64,000 bases of DNA from Andeanibacterium fulvum (GTDB taxonomy: Bacteria; Pseudomonadota; Alphaproteobacteria; Sphingomonadales; Sphingomonadaceae), in contig NZ_JBANRM010000002.1 in NCBI RefSeq assembly GCF_037154085.1, forward strand, positions 124,001 to 188,000, written 5' to 3'. Positions 10,756 through 19,581 of this stretch are shown here, in pieces. The notes under the pieces were generated by a model. It had not been told where the DNA came from, made no database searches, and saw only the letters and a program-made list of their open reading frames with translations. Within the stretch, counting starts at the first letter, position 1. Each line of letters starts with the position of its first letter. The position numbers were made by a program, and so were the translations under genes.

Positions 10756-11517
10756 ATGAGCGAGACGCGCTTCCACACCCTGCCCGATGGCCAGCGGATT
10801 GCCTTCCGCAAGACCGAAGGGGACCAGACAGAAAGGGTAGGGCCCACGCTGGTCTTCCTGCCCGGCTATATGTCCGACATGGCGGGCAGCAAGGCGACTG
10901 CGCTGTTCGACTGGGCAATTGCCCAAGGGCGCACCTGCCTGCTGCTCGACTATTCCGGCTGCGGCGAGAGCGAGGGCGCATTTTCGGACGGCACGCTCAC
11001 TCGTTGGCGGGACGAGGTGCTGGCCCTGATCGAAGCGCAGACGCAGGGCCCCGTGGTGCTGGTCGGCTCCTCCATGGGTGGGTGGTTGATGCTGCTTTGC
11101 GGGCTGGAACTCGGCTCCCGGCTGGCGGGCCTGGTCGGCATCGCCGCGGCACCGGATTTCACCCAATGGGGATATGATCCCGACCAGAAAGCCCTCCTGG
11201 CCGCAGGCGAGACCCTTCTGGAAGACAATCCCTACGGCCCCGAACCTACGCCGACCCATGCCCGCTTCTGGCGGGACGGGCAGGCCTTTTTGCTGCTGGA
11301 TCAGGAGATCGCGCTCGATTGCCCCGTCCGCCTGCTCCACGGACAGGCGGACGAGGACGTGCCCTGGACTATCGCGCTTCAGCTGGCGGAGTGCCTGCGT
11401 TCAGACGATGTGCAGGTGGTGCTGGTCAAGGACGGCGATCATCGCCTCTCGCGCGAGGCGGACATCGCCCTGCTGCTGCGAACCGTCGACGCGCTCAGCC
11501 GGAACATCGCCTCATGA
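10756..11517 (+). CDS. Alpha/beta hydrolase
   Basis: 253 residues starting MSETRFHTLPDGQRIAF. The nucleophile elbow is GSSMGG with Ser106. The acid is probably in HGQADEDVPW and the catalytic His in DGDHRLSR, so the triad looks complete. It resembles small serine esterases/thioesterases of the BAAT/palmitoyl-thioesterase-like hydrolase group. The substrate is unknown. Its stop overlaps the next ATG (ATGA), so it is coupled to the TPR gene. Confidence 0.85.
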   Translation: MSETRFHTLPDGQRIAFRKTEGDQTERVGPTLVFLPGYMSDMAGSKATALFDWAIAQGRTCLLLDYSGCGESEGAFSDGTLTRWRDEVLALIEAQTQGPVVLVGSSMGGWLMLLCGLELGSRLAGLVGIAAAPDFTQWGYDPDQKALLAAGETLLEDNPYGPEPTPTHARFWRDGQAFLLLDQEIALDCPVRLLHGQADEDVPWTIALQLAECLRSDDVQVVLVKDGDHRLSREADIALLLRTVDALSRNIAS

Positions 11518-12362
11518 TCGCTGCCGCCTTTCTCATTCCCCTGCTCGCCCAGGCCGCCGCGCCCGACATGGCCGGGTTCGAAGCTTACCGGATGCCCTCC
11601 ACCCTGGAGCAGGACCGGCTGACCTACTGCCTCGATCAGGCAGCAAGCGATCCTTCCACTGCAATTGCAGCCGCCAGCAGCTGGCTCGATCAATCGTCAG
11701 GCGCGGAACGCAGCTTCCCCGGGCAATGTCTCGGCATGGCCTATATCAGCCTGCTGCGCTGGCGGGCGGCCGAGGCCGCGTTCCTTGCGGCGCGCGGCGA
11801 AGTTCCGGAAGCCACTGCCGGCCATCGCGCCAGGCTGGCCGCGATGGCCGGCAATGCCGCTTTTGCCGATGGTCGATACGAGAATGCACTGGTCGATCTC
11901 GGGCTGGCGGCGGGAGATGCCGCCGCGGCCAGCGACACGACACTGGCAGGCGAGATCCAGATCGACCGCGCCCGCGCGCTCGTCGCCCTTGGCCGAACAG
12001 ACGATGCAGGAACCGCGCTTGCCGACGCCCGGCGCGATGCCCCGCAGAACGCCGAAGGCTGGCTGCTTTCCGCGACCCTCTCCCGGCGGGGTGGCGATCT
12101 GGACAGCGCCCAGGCGCATATCGTCACGGCCGCAGCGCTCGACCCCCGCAATCCCGCGATCGGGCTGGAGGCAGGCGTGATTGCTGCCCTGTCCGGCCGC
12201 GACGCTGCGGCACGCAAGAGCTGGCAATCGGTCATCGAGACCTCGCCCGACAGCCCCGAAGCTCAGACGGCGCGCGGCTATCTCGCACAACTGGACGAAG
12301 CGCCCGCCCCTGCGCCAGCCGCAACGGGCGCGGAAACAGGCAATGAAGGAACCGGCGGATGA
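11514..12362 (+). CDS. Exported TPR-repeat protein
   Basis: 282 residues. The start is the ATG at 11514, which overlaps the upstream stop. The N-terminus MIAAAFLIPLLAQAAAPD is a signal peptide, so the protein is likely periplasmic. The body is a chain of helical repeats rich in Ala and Leu with TPR spacing (for example AEGWLLSATLSRRGGDLDSA and NPAIGLEAGVIAALSGRDAA). The C-terminus is a Pro-Ala-Thr-rich tail. TPR proteins bind partner proteins; no enzymatic motif is seen. It sits between two overlapping genes in a three-gene operon. Confidence 0.8.
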   Translation: MIAAAFLIPLLAQAAAPDMAGFEAYRMPSTLEQDRLTYCLDQAASDPSTAIAAASSWLDQSSGAERSFPGQCLGMAYISLLRWRAAEAAFLAARGEVPEATAGHRARLAAMAGNAAFADGRYENALVDLGLAAGDAAAASDTTLAGEIQIDRARALVALGRTDDAGTALADARRDAPQNAEGWLLSATLSRRGGDLDSAQAHIVTAAALDPRNPAIGLEAGVIAALSGRDAAARKSWQSVIETSPDSPEAQTARGYLAQLDEAPAPAPAATGAETGNEGTGG

Positions 12363-13342
12363 TCCCTCTTTCCGTCCTCGACCTCGTCCCCATCCGCGAA
12401 GGCGGCGACGTGTCCGAGGCACTGGCCCAGGCCGCCCGTTATGCGCAGGCGGCGGAAGCAGCAGGCTACAAGCGTTTCTGGGTGGCAGAGCATCATGCGA
12501 CCGAGGGCGTCGCGGGCGGGGCGGCATCGGTGGTGCTGGCCCATATCGGCCATGCGACGAAGACCATCCGCATCGGATCGGGCGGGATCATGCTGCCCAA
12601 CCACAACCCCTTCGTGATCGCGGAGCAGTTCGGCACGCTCGATGCGCTGTTTCCCGGCCGGGTCGATCTCGGGCTCGGCCGCGCACCCGGTGCGGGCGGC
12701 CGGATTGCCCAGGCCCTGCGCAAGGACCTGATGGCCGCCGCCGAGAATTTCCCGCAGGACGTGGTGGAACTGCGCGCGCTGCTGACCGGCGACCTCGATC
12801 TGCCGATCCGCGCCACACCCGGCTTTGGCGCGAAGGTGCAATTGTGGATGCTGGGATCGAGCCTGTTCGGCGCCCAGCTCGCCGCCCATCTGGGCCTGCC
12901 CTATGCCTTTGCCAGCCATTTCGCACCGGATCATCTGGATGAGGCACTGGCCATCTATCGCCGCAATTTCCGCCCCTCGCCTACGCTGGAACGGCCCTAC
13001 GCCATGGCCGCTATGACCGTGATCGCGGCGGAGACCGATGCCGACGCAGAACTGCTCGCCTCTTCGCAGGACCAGTCCTTCGTGCGGCTGCGCAGCGGCG
13101 ATCCGGGCAAGCTGCCTCCGCCCGTGCCGGGCTATCGCGCCACCCTGCCCCCGCAGGCACTGGCGATGCTGGAACATATGGGTTCCGCGCGGGCCGTGGG
13201 CGGCCGTGCCACGGTGCGTGAGGCGATCATGCGCTTCGCCGAACGCACCCAGGCCGACGAGCTTATCCTGTCCGGTGCAACCTACGATCCTGCCGCCCGC
13301 TGCCGCTCGCTGGAAATCACCATGGAGGCCCTCAAGGAATAG
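12359..13342 (+). CDS. LLM-class flavin-dependent oxidoreductase (luciferase-like)
   Basis: 327 residues. The N-terminus MIPLSVLDLVPIREGG followed by YKRFWVAEHHAT is typical of the bacterial luciferase-like family of FMN-dependent oxidoreductases (YhbW/MsnO8 type). GSGGIMLPNHNPFVIAEQFG and GRVDLGLGRAPG are further conserved blocks of this TIM-barrel fold. Members oxidise diverse substrates with reduced FMN from a partner. The substrate here is unknown. Its ATG overlaps the TPR gene stop (ATGA). The gene ends 124 bp before NAD-glutamate dehydrogenase. Confidence 0.9.
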   Translation: MIPLSVLDLVPIREGGDVSEALAQAARYAQAAEAAGYKRFWVAEHHATEGVAGGAASVVLAHIGHATKTIRIGSGGIMLPNHNPFVIAEQFGTLDALFPGRVDLGLGRAPGAGGRIAQALRKDLMAAAENFPQDVVELRALLTGDLDLPIRATPGFGAKVQLWMLGSSLFGAQLAAHLGLPYAFASHFAPDHLDEALAIYRRNFRPSPTLERPYAMAAMTVIAAETDADAELLASSQDQSFVRLRSGDPGKLPPPVPGYRATLPPQALAMLEHMGSARAVGGRATVREAIMRFAERTQADELILSGATYDPAARCRSLEITMEALKE

Positions 13343-13466
13343 CTGGGGGCATGCGCCGCATTGCCTTGAACAGCTGGGGGTGCGGGGCTAGGGTAGGATC
13401 AAATGATACCAAATGCCGTAAGATAATTTCCTGCCGGTGAAAGTCCGGCACCGAGAGGAGCAAGCG

Positions 13467-16400
13467 ATGGCCCCGTCGCGTTCGAAGGCAAAGACCAAGC
13501 ATTCAAGAGCCGCCAGCCCCAACTCCCAATCCGGAGGATCGACTAAGGACCCGCTGGCCGGAGCCATTGCCCGGGCGCTTGCTGAATCGGTCCTTCCCGG
13601 CGACACGCCATTGGGTGAGGACAGGCTGAACGAAGCCGCCGCGTTCCTCCTCGAAACCGCCCGGCAACGCACGCCCGAAAAGCCAGCCATTGCCATCCGG
13701 TCCGGCGCGGATGGGCATCGCTACATGGGCATTGCCGTCGTCAATGACGACATGCCCTTCCTCGTCGATTCCGTGGCCGCGGCCATCGCCGCACAGGGCC
13801 TTGCGATCGACCAGCTGATCCATCCGGTGATGACTGTACAGCGCGGGGAAGACGGGCAGCTTCTCGCCTATCCCGATGATGAAGCCGCCGGGCAACGCGA
13901 ATCGCTGATCTATGTCGAAACCACCCGGATCGATGCCCGCCAGCGCCGAATTCTGACCGATGCGCTGGAAGACACGCTCGCCGACGTTCGCGTCGCCGTG
14001 GCCGACTGGCCCCGGATGCAGGCGGCAATCCAGGCCGATGCGGAAAAGCTGGCCGATGAAGAGGGCGCGGAACTGCTGCGCTGGCTGGGCAGCGGCATGC
14101 TGACGCAGCTCGGCCATGTCACTCGCCGGCGCGATGGCAGCAATTCGGCCCTGCTGGGCATCTGCCGCCGCTCGGCCCGCGCGATTCTGGCCGATGCCAG
14201 CTATGATCGCGCCTTTGCCTGGTTCGACGAGGCGAATACGGCCGGCACCATCCGCGCGCCCCTGGTGGTGAAGGCCAACCGCCTCGCCCGTGTCCATCGC
14301 AACGTGCCGCTGGACCTGTTCATCGTGCCAGTGATCGAAAACGGCAAGGTCGAGGCGCTGTCCGTCCATGCCGGCATCTGGACCAGCGCCGCGCTGGGCG
14401 CCGCGCCTGACAGCGTTCCGCGCCTGCGCCTGCAGATGGAGCGCCTGCTCGAACGGCTGCATTTCGAACCCAACGATCATGACGGCAAGAGTCTGGCCCA
14501 CGCTTTCGCCACCCTGCCGCATGACGTGGTGATCGGCTTTTCCGACGAGGCAGTCGAACGCGTCATCACCACCATGATGGCGCTGGTGGACCGCCCGCGC
14601 CCCCGCGTGGCCATCGTGCCCGCTGCGCTGGAAAGGCATCTGTTCGCCTTCGTCTGGTTCCCGCGCGACATGCTCTCCACCTCGGTACGGCTGCGCATCC
14701 AGTCCATGCTGGAAGCCGAAACCGGGGGCGACGTGCTCGACTGGAGCCTTTCGGTCGAAGGCGGCAATCTCGTCACCCTGCGCGTGCTGCTCGATATTCG
14801 CGACAGTTCGGCCACCCTGCCTGAAGAAACCCAACTCGACGCGCGGCTGCAGGCCATGCTGCGCGGCTGGGCCGAGGCAGTGGAGAACGAACTTGCGCAG
14901 TTCGAGGAACCCGGCCGCGCCGCCGCCCTCGCCGCCCGCTATGCCGATACTTTCCCTCCTGCCTACCACGCGGATTACGGCCCGGCCGAGGCCGCGCGCG
15001 ATATTCTGCGCCTGCGCGCGCTGCAGAATGCCGAGCCGCCCAGCGCCGAAGGCCGCAGCGCCCGGCTCTATCGCCGGGAAGAGGATGACAATTCGCGCCT
15101 GCGCCTGAAAATCTATCAGCTGGGCGGATCGCTGCCCTTGTCCGATGCCGTCCCGGCGCTGGAGAATTTCGGCTTCCGCGTTCTGTCTGAAGTGCCGACC
15201 TCTCTTGAAGGCGGCCGGCTGGCCACGATCCACGACTTTACCCTTGCCCTGTCCAAGGGCGGCGAGGCCGAGCACATCATCGCCCGCGCCGACGCGGTGG
15301 AGGGGGCAATTTCCGCCGTCCTGAATGGCGGAGCGGAAAACGATGTATTCAACCGCCTCACCGTGGGCGTGGCGCTGTCTGCCCGCGATGCCGATTTGTT
15401 GCGCGCCTTCTACCGTTACCTGCGGCAGGCTGGGGTCAGCTACACGATCTACACAGTGGTCGACGCGCTGGACCGCGCGCCAGATGTCACTCACGCCCTG
15501 ATCGCCCTGTTCGAAGCGCAGCACGATCCTGCCTTCAAGGGCAATCGCGACAAGGCCATCGCCGCCGCCGAGGATGCGATCCGCGAAGGCCTGGCCAAGG
15601 TCGAGGCGATCAATGACGACCGCCTGCTGCGGCTCTACCATTCCGTGCTGGACGCGGTCCTGCGCACCAACGCCTTCGGCCCTGCAGGGAACGAGGCGCT
15701 GGCATTCAAGCTCGATTCCGCACTGGTTCCCGGCCTGCCCCGGCCCGTGCCATGGCGCGAGATCTGGGTCTATTCGCGCCGGCTGGAGGGCATCCACCTG
15801 CGCGCAGGGCCAGTCGCGCGCGGCGGTATCCGCTGGTCTGACCGGCGGGACGACTTCCGCACGGAAATCCTCGGCCTGATGAAGGCCCAGCGCGTGAAGA
15901 ACGCCGTGATCGTGCCCACCGGGGCCAAGGGCGGCTTCTATCCCAAACAATTGCCCGATCCGCGCCGGGACCGCGACGCATGGGCGGCGGAAGGCAAGGC
16001 GAGCTACCAGACCTTCATCCGCAGCCTGCTGTCGTTGACCGACAACATCGTGAACGACAAGGTCGTCCACCCAGCAGGCGTGGTGGTGCGCGACGGGGAC
16101 GATCCCTATTTCGTCGTCGCGGCGGACAAGGGCACTGCGACTTTCTCCGACACGGCCAATGCGCTGGCCGAAGAGCGCGATTTCTGGCTGGACGATGCCT
16201 TCGCCAGCGGCGGCAGCCATGGCTATGACCACAAGGCCATGGGCATCACCGCGCGCGGTGCTTGGCTTTCCGTCCAGCGGCACTTCCTGGAACTGGGCGT
16301 GGACGTTCAGGAAGAGCCGGTGCGCGTGGTAGGCTGCGGCGACATGTCGGGCGATGTGTTCGGCAATGGCATGCTGCTGTCCAAGTCGATCAAGCTGGTT

Positions 16401-18218
16401 GCTGCATTCGACCATCGGCACATCTTCATCGACCCCGATCCCGATCCGGCGAAGAGCTGGAAGGAACGCAAGCGCATGTTCGGCCTGCCGCGTTCAAGCT
16501 GGGACGATTACGACAAGGGGCTGATCTCCAGGGGTGGCGGCGTGTTCCCGCGTGGGATGAAGAGCATCCCCCTCTCGCCCGAAGCGCGCGAGGCGCTGGG
16601 GATCAAGGCGGGCGAGATCGATCCTGAGAGCCTGATTTCGGCAATCCTCAAGGCCCCGGTGGACCTGTTGTGGTTCGGCGGCATCGGCACTTATGTGAAG
16701 GCTTCGAGCGAGAACAACGTGGCAGTGGGCGATCCGGCCAACGACACGCTGCGCGTCGACGGGCGGGACATCCGTGCCCGGGTTGTGGGCGAAGGCGCCA
16801 ATCTGGGCTGCACCCAGGCGGGCCGCATCGAATTTGCCCTGCGCGGCAATGGCGGAACCGGCGGCCGGATCAACACCGACTTCATCGACAATTCCGCCGG
16901 GGTCGATTGTTCCGACAATGAAGTGAACATCAAGATCGCCTTCGCTGCCGCCAGACGAGCGGGCAAGCTGGGCGAGGCAAGGCGCGACGTGCTGCTGGCC
17001 GAGATGACCGACGAGGTCGCTGCCATCGTACTGGAAGATAACCGGTTGCAAGCGCTGGGCCTGTCCATCGCGCAGGCAGGCGGGGCGGCGGCCATGCCGT
17101 CCTACCTCAGGGTGATCGACAAGCTGGAAGAACTCGGCCAGCTCGACCGGAAGACCGAGGGATTGGCCGACAACGAGACGCTGGCCCGCCGCGCGGCGGA
17201 CGGGCGGGGGCTGACCCGGCCCGAACTGGCGGTGCTTCTCTCCAGCTGCAAGCTGGCCCTGCAAAGCGCGATCGAGCAGAGCGTGCTGGCCGATGACGAA
17301 TTGCTGGAACCCACACTGATCGCAGCCTTCCCCGGGCCGATGCAGGACAAGTTCCGCAAGCAGATCCTGGGCCACCGCCTGCGGCGGGAAATCATCGCGA
17401 CGAAGCTGGCCAATCGCATCGTGAATCGCATGGGGCTGATCCATCCCTTCGAATTGGCCGAGGAAGAAGGTGCCCCGCTGGAACAGGTGGCTGCCGCCTT
17501 TGCCTGTGCCGAGGCCCTGTTCGGCATGGGCGCGATCTGGAAACGGATCGAAACCGCCCCCATGCCCGAAGGCGCGCGGCTGAAACTGTTCGACCGCGCC
17601 GCCGCCGCGCTGACCGACCACATGGCCGATCTGCTGCGGGCCGGGAAGGGATCGCTGCGCCCTTCGAAGCTGGTGGACGAACTGGGCAAGGGCGTCAGCG
17701 CCCTGTCCGGCGCGGCGGACAGGCTGCTTGCCGCCGAAGCACGCACTCAGTCCGAACGGATGCGCAATGCCTTTATCGAGGCGGGCGCCCCGCAGAAGGA
17801 AGCCGCGTCGGTTGCCCACCTCTACGATCTGGATGGAGCGATCGGCCTTGCGCTGCTGGCACGCGGCAGCGGCACTGATACGCTGGAACTGACCAGGGCC
17901 TTCATCGATCTGGGCGCCAGGCTGGGGCTCGACTGGGCCCAGCAGACTGCCGCGCGGATGAGCCCGTCCGACCCGTGGGAGCGCCTGCTGGTCAACGGCC
18001 TTGCGCGTGATTTCCAGCATATGCGGCTGGAATTCCTGCGGCGGGTGATGGGCCGCAAGACGGGCCCGGTGGCGGCGGTGGAAAGCTGGGTGCAGGCACA
18101 GGAACCTGCCATCGCCCAGTTCCGCAACGCCGTGGCCCGTGCCCGTGCCGCCGTGCCCGCTACCCCCGCCATGCTCGCCCAGATCGCCAGCCAGGGAAGG
18201 AACCTCCTCGCCCGCTGA
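13467..18218 (+). CDS. gdhB: NAD-specific glutamate dehydrogenase, large (about 180 kDa) type
   Basis: 1583 residues, near the usual 1600 for this class. The ATG at 13467 is chosen because GAGAGGAGC precedes it; an upstream in-frame start at 13437 lacks a site. The N-terminal ACT-like regulatory region includes AIRSGADGHRYMGIAVVNDDMPFLVDSV. The catalytic domain contains ARGGIRWSDRRDDFRTE and VIVPTGAKGGF, with the substrate-binding lysine. The Rossmann part has DMSGDVFGNGML and GEGANLGCTQAGRIEF. It deaminates glutamate to 2-oxoglutarate with NAD, a catabolic cytosolic reaction. The symbol follows one common usage for this class. An NADP-type enzyme lies about 1.4 kb further right. Confidence 0.95.
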   Translation: MAPSRSKAKTKHSRAASPNSQSGGSTKDPLAGAIARALAESVLPGDTPLGEDRLNEAAAFLLETARQRTPEKPAIAIRSGADGHRYMGIAVVNDDMPFLVDSVAAAIAAQGLAIDQLIHPVMTVQRGEDGQLLAYPDDEAAGQRESLIYVETTRIDARQRRILTDALEDTLADVRVAVADWPRMQAAIQADAEKLADEEGAELLRWLGSGMLTQLGHVTRRRDGSNSALLGICRRSARAILADASYDRAFAWFDEANTAGTIRAPLVVKANRLARVHRNVPLDLFIVPVIENGKVEALSVHAGIWTSAALGAAPDSVPRLRLQMERLLERLHFEPNDHDGKSLAHAFATLPHDVVIGFSDEAVERVITTMMALVDRPRPRVAIVPAALERHLFAFVWFPRDMLSTSVRLRIQSMLEAETGGDVLDWSLSVEGGNLVTLRVLLDIRDSSATLPEETQLDARLQAMLRGWAEAVENELAQFEEPGRAAALAARYADTFPPAYHADYGPAEAARDILRLRALQNAEPPSAEGRSARLYRREEDDNSRLRLKIYQLGGSLPLSDAVPALENFGFRVLSEVPTSLEGGRLATIHDFTLALSKGGEAEHIIARADAVEGAISAVLNGGAENDVFNRLTVGVALSARDADLLRAFYRYLRQAGVSYTIYTVVDALDRAPDVTHALIALFEAQHDPAFKGNRDKAIAAAEDAIREGLAKVEAINDDRLLRLYHSVLDAVLRTNAFGPAGNEALAFKLDSALVPGLPRPVPWREIWVYSRRLEGIHLRAGPVARGGIRWSDRRDDFRTEILGLMKAQRVKNAVIVPTGAKGGFYPKQLPDPRRDRDAWAAEGKASYQTFIRSLLSLTDNIVNDKVVHPAGVVVRDGDDPYFVVAADKGTATFSDTANALAEERDFWLDDAFASGGSHGYDHKAMGITARGAWLSVQRHFLELGVDVQEEPVRVVGCGDMSGDVFGNGMLLSKSIKLVAAFDHRHIFIDPDPDPAKSWKERKRMFGLPRSSWDDYDKGLISRGGGVFPRGMKSIPLSPEAREALGIKAGEIDPESLISAILKAPVDLLWFGGIGTYVKASSENNVAVGDPANDTLRVDGRDIRARVVGEGANLGCTQAGRIEFALRGNGGTGGRINTDFIDNSAGVDCSDNEVNIKIAFAAARRAGKLGEARRDVLLAEMTDEVAAIVLEDNRLQALGLSIAQAGGAAAMPSYLRVIDKLEELGQLDRKTEGLADNETLARRAADGRGLTRPELAVLLSSCKLALQSAIEQSVLADDELLEPTLIAAFPGPMQDKFRKQILGHRLRREIIATKLANRIVNRMGLIHPFELAEEEGAPLEQVAAAFACAEALFGMGAIWKRIETAPMPEGARLKLFDRAAAALTDHMADLLRAGKGSLRPSKLVDELGKGVSALSGAADRLLAAEARTQSERMRNAFIEAGAPQKEAASVAHLYDLDGAIGLALLARGSGTDTLELTRAFIDLGARLGLDWAQQTAARMSPSDPWERLLVNGLARDFQHMRLEFLRRVMGRKTGPVAAVESWVQAQEPAIAQFRNAVARARAAVPATPAMLAQIASQGRNLLAR

Positions 18219-18303
18219 TTTCGCCACGCCCCGGCGCTTGCACAAAACAATGTGCGCCGGGGGCACTTGAGGCCAAGCCTGCGAATATGCGAAGGGCCGG
18301 ATC

Positions 18304-19530
18304 ATGGCATATGACGTAATCATTGTGGGCACGGGCCACGGCGGGGCACAGGCGGCAATCGCACTGCGCCAGCAGGGCTTCGAAGGATCGATCCTGATGC
18401 TGGGGCGCGACAGCCAGCCCCCCTATGAGCGGCCGCCTCTGTCCAAGGAATATCTCTCGCGCGAGAAGCCGCTCGAACGCATCCTGATCCGCCCGCCGCA
18501 TTTCTGGGGCGACAAGAATGTCGAACTGAAACTGGGCGCCGCGGTAACCGAAGTCGATCCCGCCGCGCATGAGGTGGTGCTCGGCGACGGGACCCGGCTC
18601 GGTTACGGTTCGCTGATCTGGGCCGCAGGCGGCGATCCGCGTCGCCTCTCCTGCCCCGGCGCGGATCTTGCCGGCATCCATTATGTGCGCGACCTTGCCG
18701 ATGCCGACGCGATGATGGCCGAGCTCGATGGCGGGGCCAAGCGCGTTGCCGTGATCGGCGGCGGCTATATCGGGCTGGAAGCGGCCGCCGTGCTCACCAA
18801 GTTCGGTTGCGAAGTCACGCTGCTCGAAGCCCTGCCCCGCGTGCTGGCGCGCGTGGCGGGCGAGGACCTCTCGCGCTTCTACGAAGCCGAGCATCGCGCC
18901 CACGGCGTGGACCTGCGCACCGAGACCATGGTCGAGGCTATCGAGGGCGACGGCACTCGCGTAACCGGCGTGAAGCTGGCCAGCGGCGAAGTCGTTCCCG
19001 CCGAGATGGTTGTGGTAGGCATCGGCATCGTGCCCGCGGTCGGCCCGCTGATCGCGGCAGGGGCAGCGGGCGGCAATGGCGTGGATGTGGACGAATTCTG
19101 CCGCACTGCGCTGGATGACGTCTATGCCATTGGCGATTGCGCAGCGCATGCGAACGGGTTTGCAGGCGGGGCGGTGATCCGGCTGGAAAGCGTGCAGAAC
19201 GCCAATGACATGGCGACCACGGCGGCCAGGGCGATCTGCGGCGATCCGCAGCCCTATCACGCGCTGCCCTGGTTCTGGTCCAACCAGTACGATCTCAAGC
19301 TGCAGACCGCCGGGCTCAGCCTGGGACACGATACCACTGTGCTGCGCGGCGATCCGGCCACACGCAGCTTCAGCGTGGTCTATCTCAAGGACGGGAAGAT
19401 CATCGCGCTCGACTGCGTCAATGCGATGAAGGACTATGTCCAGGGCCGCAAGCTGGTGGAAGCCGGCGCTAAGATCGCCCCCGAAATGCTGATGGATACG
19501 AGCGTTCAGCTCAAGGAAATGGGCAACTGA
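18304..19530 (+). CDS. FAD/NAD-dependent ferredoxin reductase-type oxidoreductase
   Basis: 408 residues. The FAD dinucleotide fold is at the N-terminus (IIVGTGHGGAQAA), followed by PYERPPLSKEYL, typical of putidaredoxin/rubredoxin reductases. The NAD-binding fold is VAVIGGGYIGLEAAA, and the second FAD contact is DVYAIGDCAAH. A C-terminal reductase domain ends the protein. These enzymes move electrons from NADH to a [2Fe-2S] ferredoxin serving P450s or ring hydroxylases. No ferredoxin gene is adjacent. A P450 gene lies 18 kb away, and a link to it is only a guess. Confidence 0.9.
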   Translation: MAYDVIIVGTGHGGAQAAIALRQQGFEGSILMLGRDSQPPYERPPLSKEYLSREKPLERILIRPPHFWGDKNVELKLGAAVTEVDPAAHEVVLGDGTRLGYGSLIWAAGGDPRRLSCPGADLAGIHYVRDLADADAMMAELDGGAKRVAVIGGGYIGLEAAAVLTKFGCEVTLLEALPRVLARVAGEDLSRFYEAEHRAHGVDLRTETMVEAIEGDGTRVTGVKLASGEVVPAEMVVVGIGIVPAVGPLIAAGAAGGNGVDVDEFCRTALDDVYAIGDCAAHANGFAGGAVIRLESVQNANDMATTAARAICGDPQPYHALPWFWSNQYDLKLQTAGLSLGHDTTVLRGDPATRSFSVVYLKDGKIIALDCVNAMKDYVQGRKLVEAGAKIAPEMLMDTSVQLKEMGN

Positions 19531-19536
19531 AGGAAA

Positions 19537-19567
19537 TGGCCGGCTGAAGCCTGACGGCGGCCGGCCA
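19537..19567. terminator. Hairpin between convergent genes, possible bidirectional terminator
   Basis: An 8-bp perfect inverted repeat (TGGCCGGC at 19537-19544, GCCGGCCA at 19560-19567) lies in the 51-bp gap between the stops of the flavoprotein gene and gdhA. No clear T-run follows on either strand. Confidence 0.4.
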
Positions 19568-19581
19568 CTCCTTGATCGACG

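Noticed and set aside
8242..11340. A 1032-codon open frame on the minus strand
   Set aside because: It is antisense to the GGDEF-EAL and hydrolase genes, whose products have clear motifs; the frame has no recognisable domain and is a GC-rich shadow. It also crosses the thrS leader in another frame.
13433..13449. GCCGG-TGAAAGT-CCGGC before NAD-glutamate dehydrogenase, resembling part of an FMN riboswitch
   Set aside because: Only a 5-bp stem and the short GTGAAAGTCC string match; the other conserved helices of an FMN riboswitch are absent and the gene is not a riboflavin gene.
13503..16421. A 972-codon minus-strand open frame
   Set aside because: Antisense to NAD-glutamate dehydrogenase, which is well supported; the composition (His, Gln, Arg, Ala-rich) is typical of a shadow frame.
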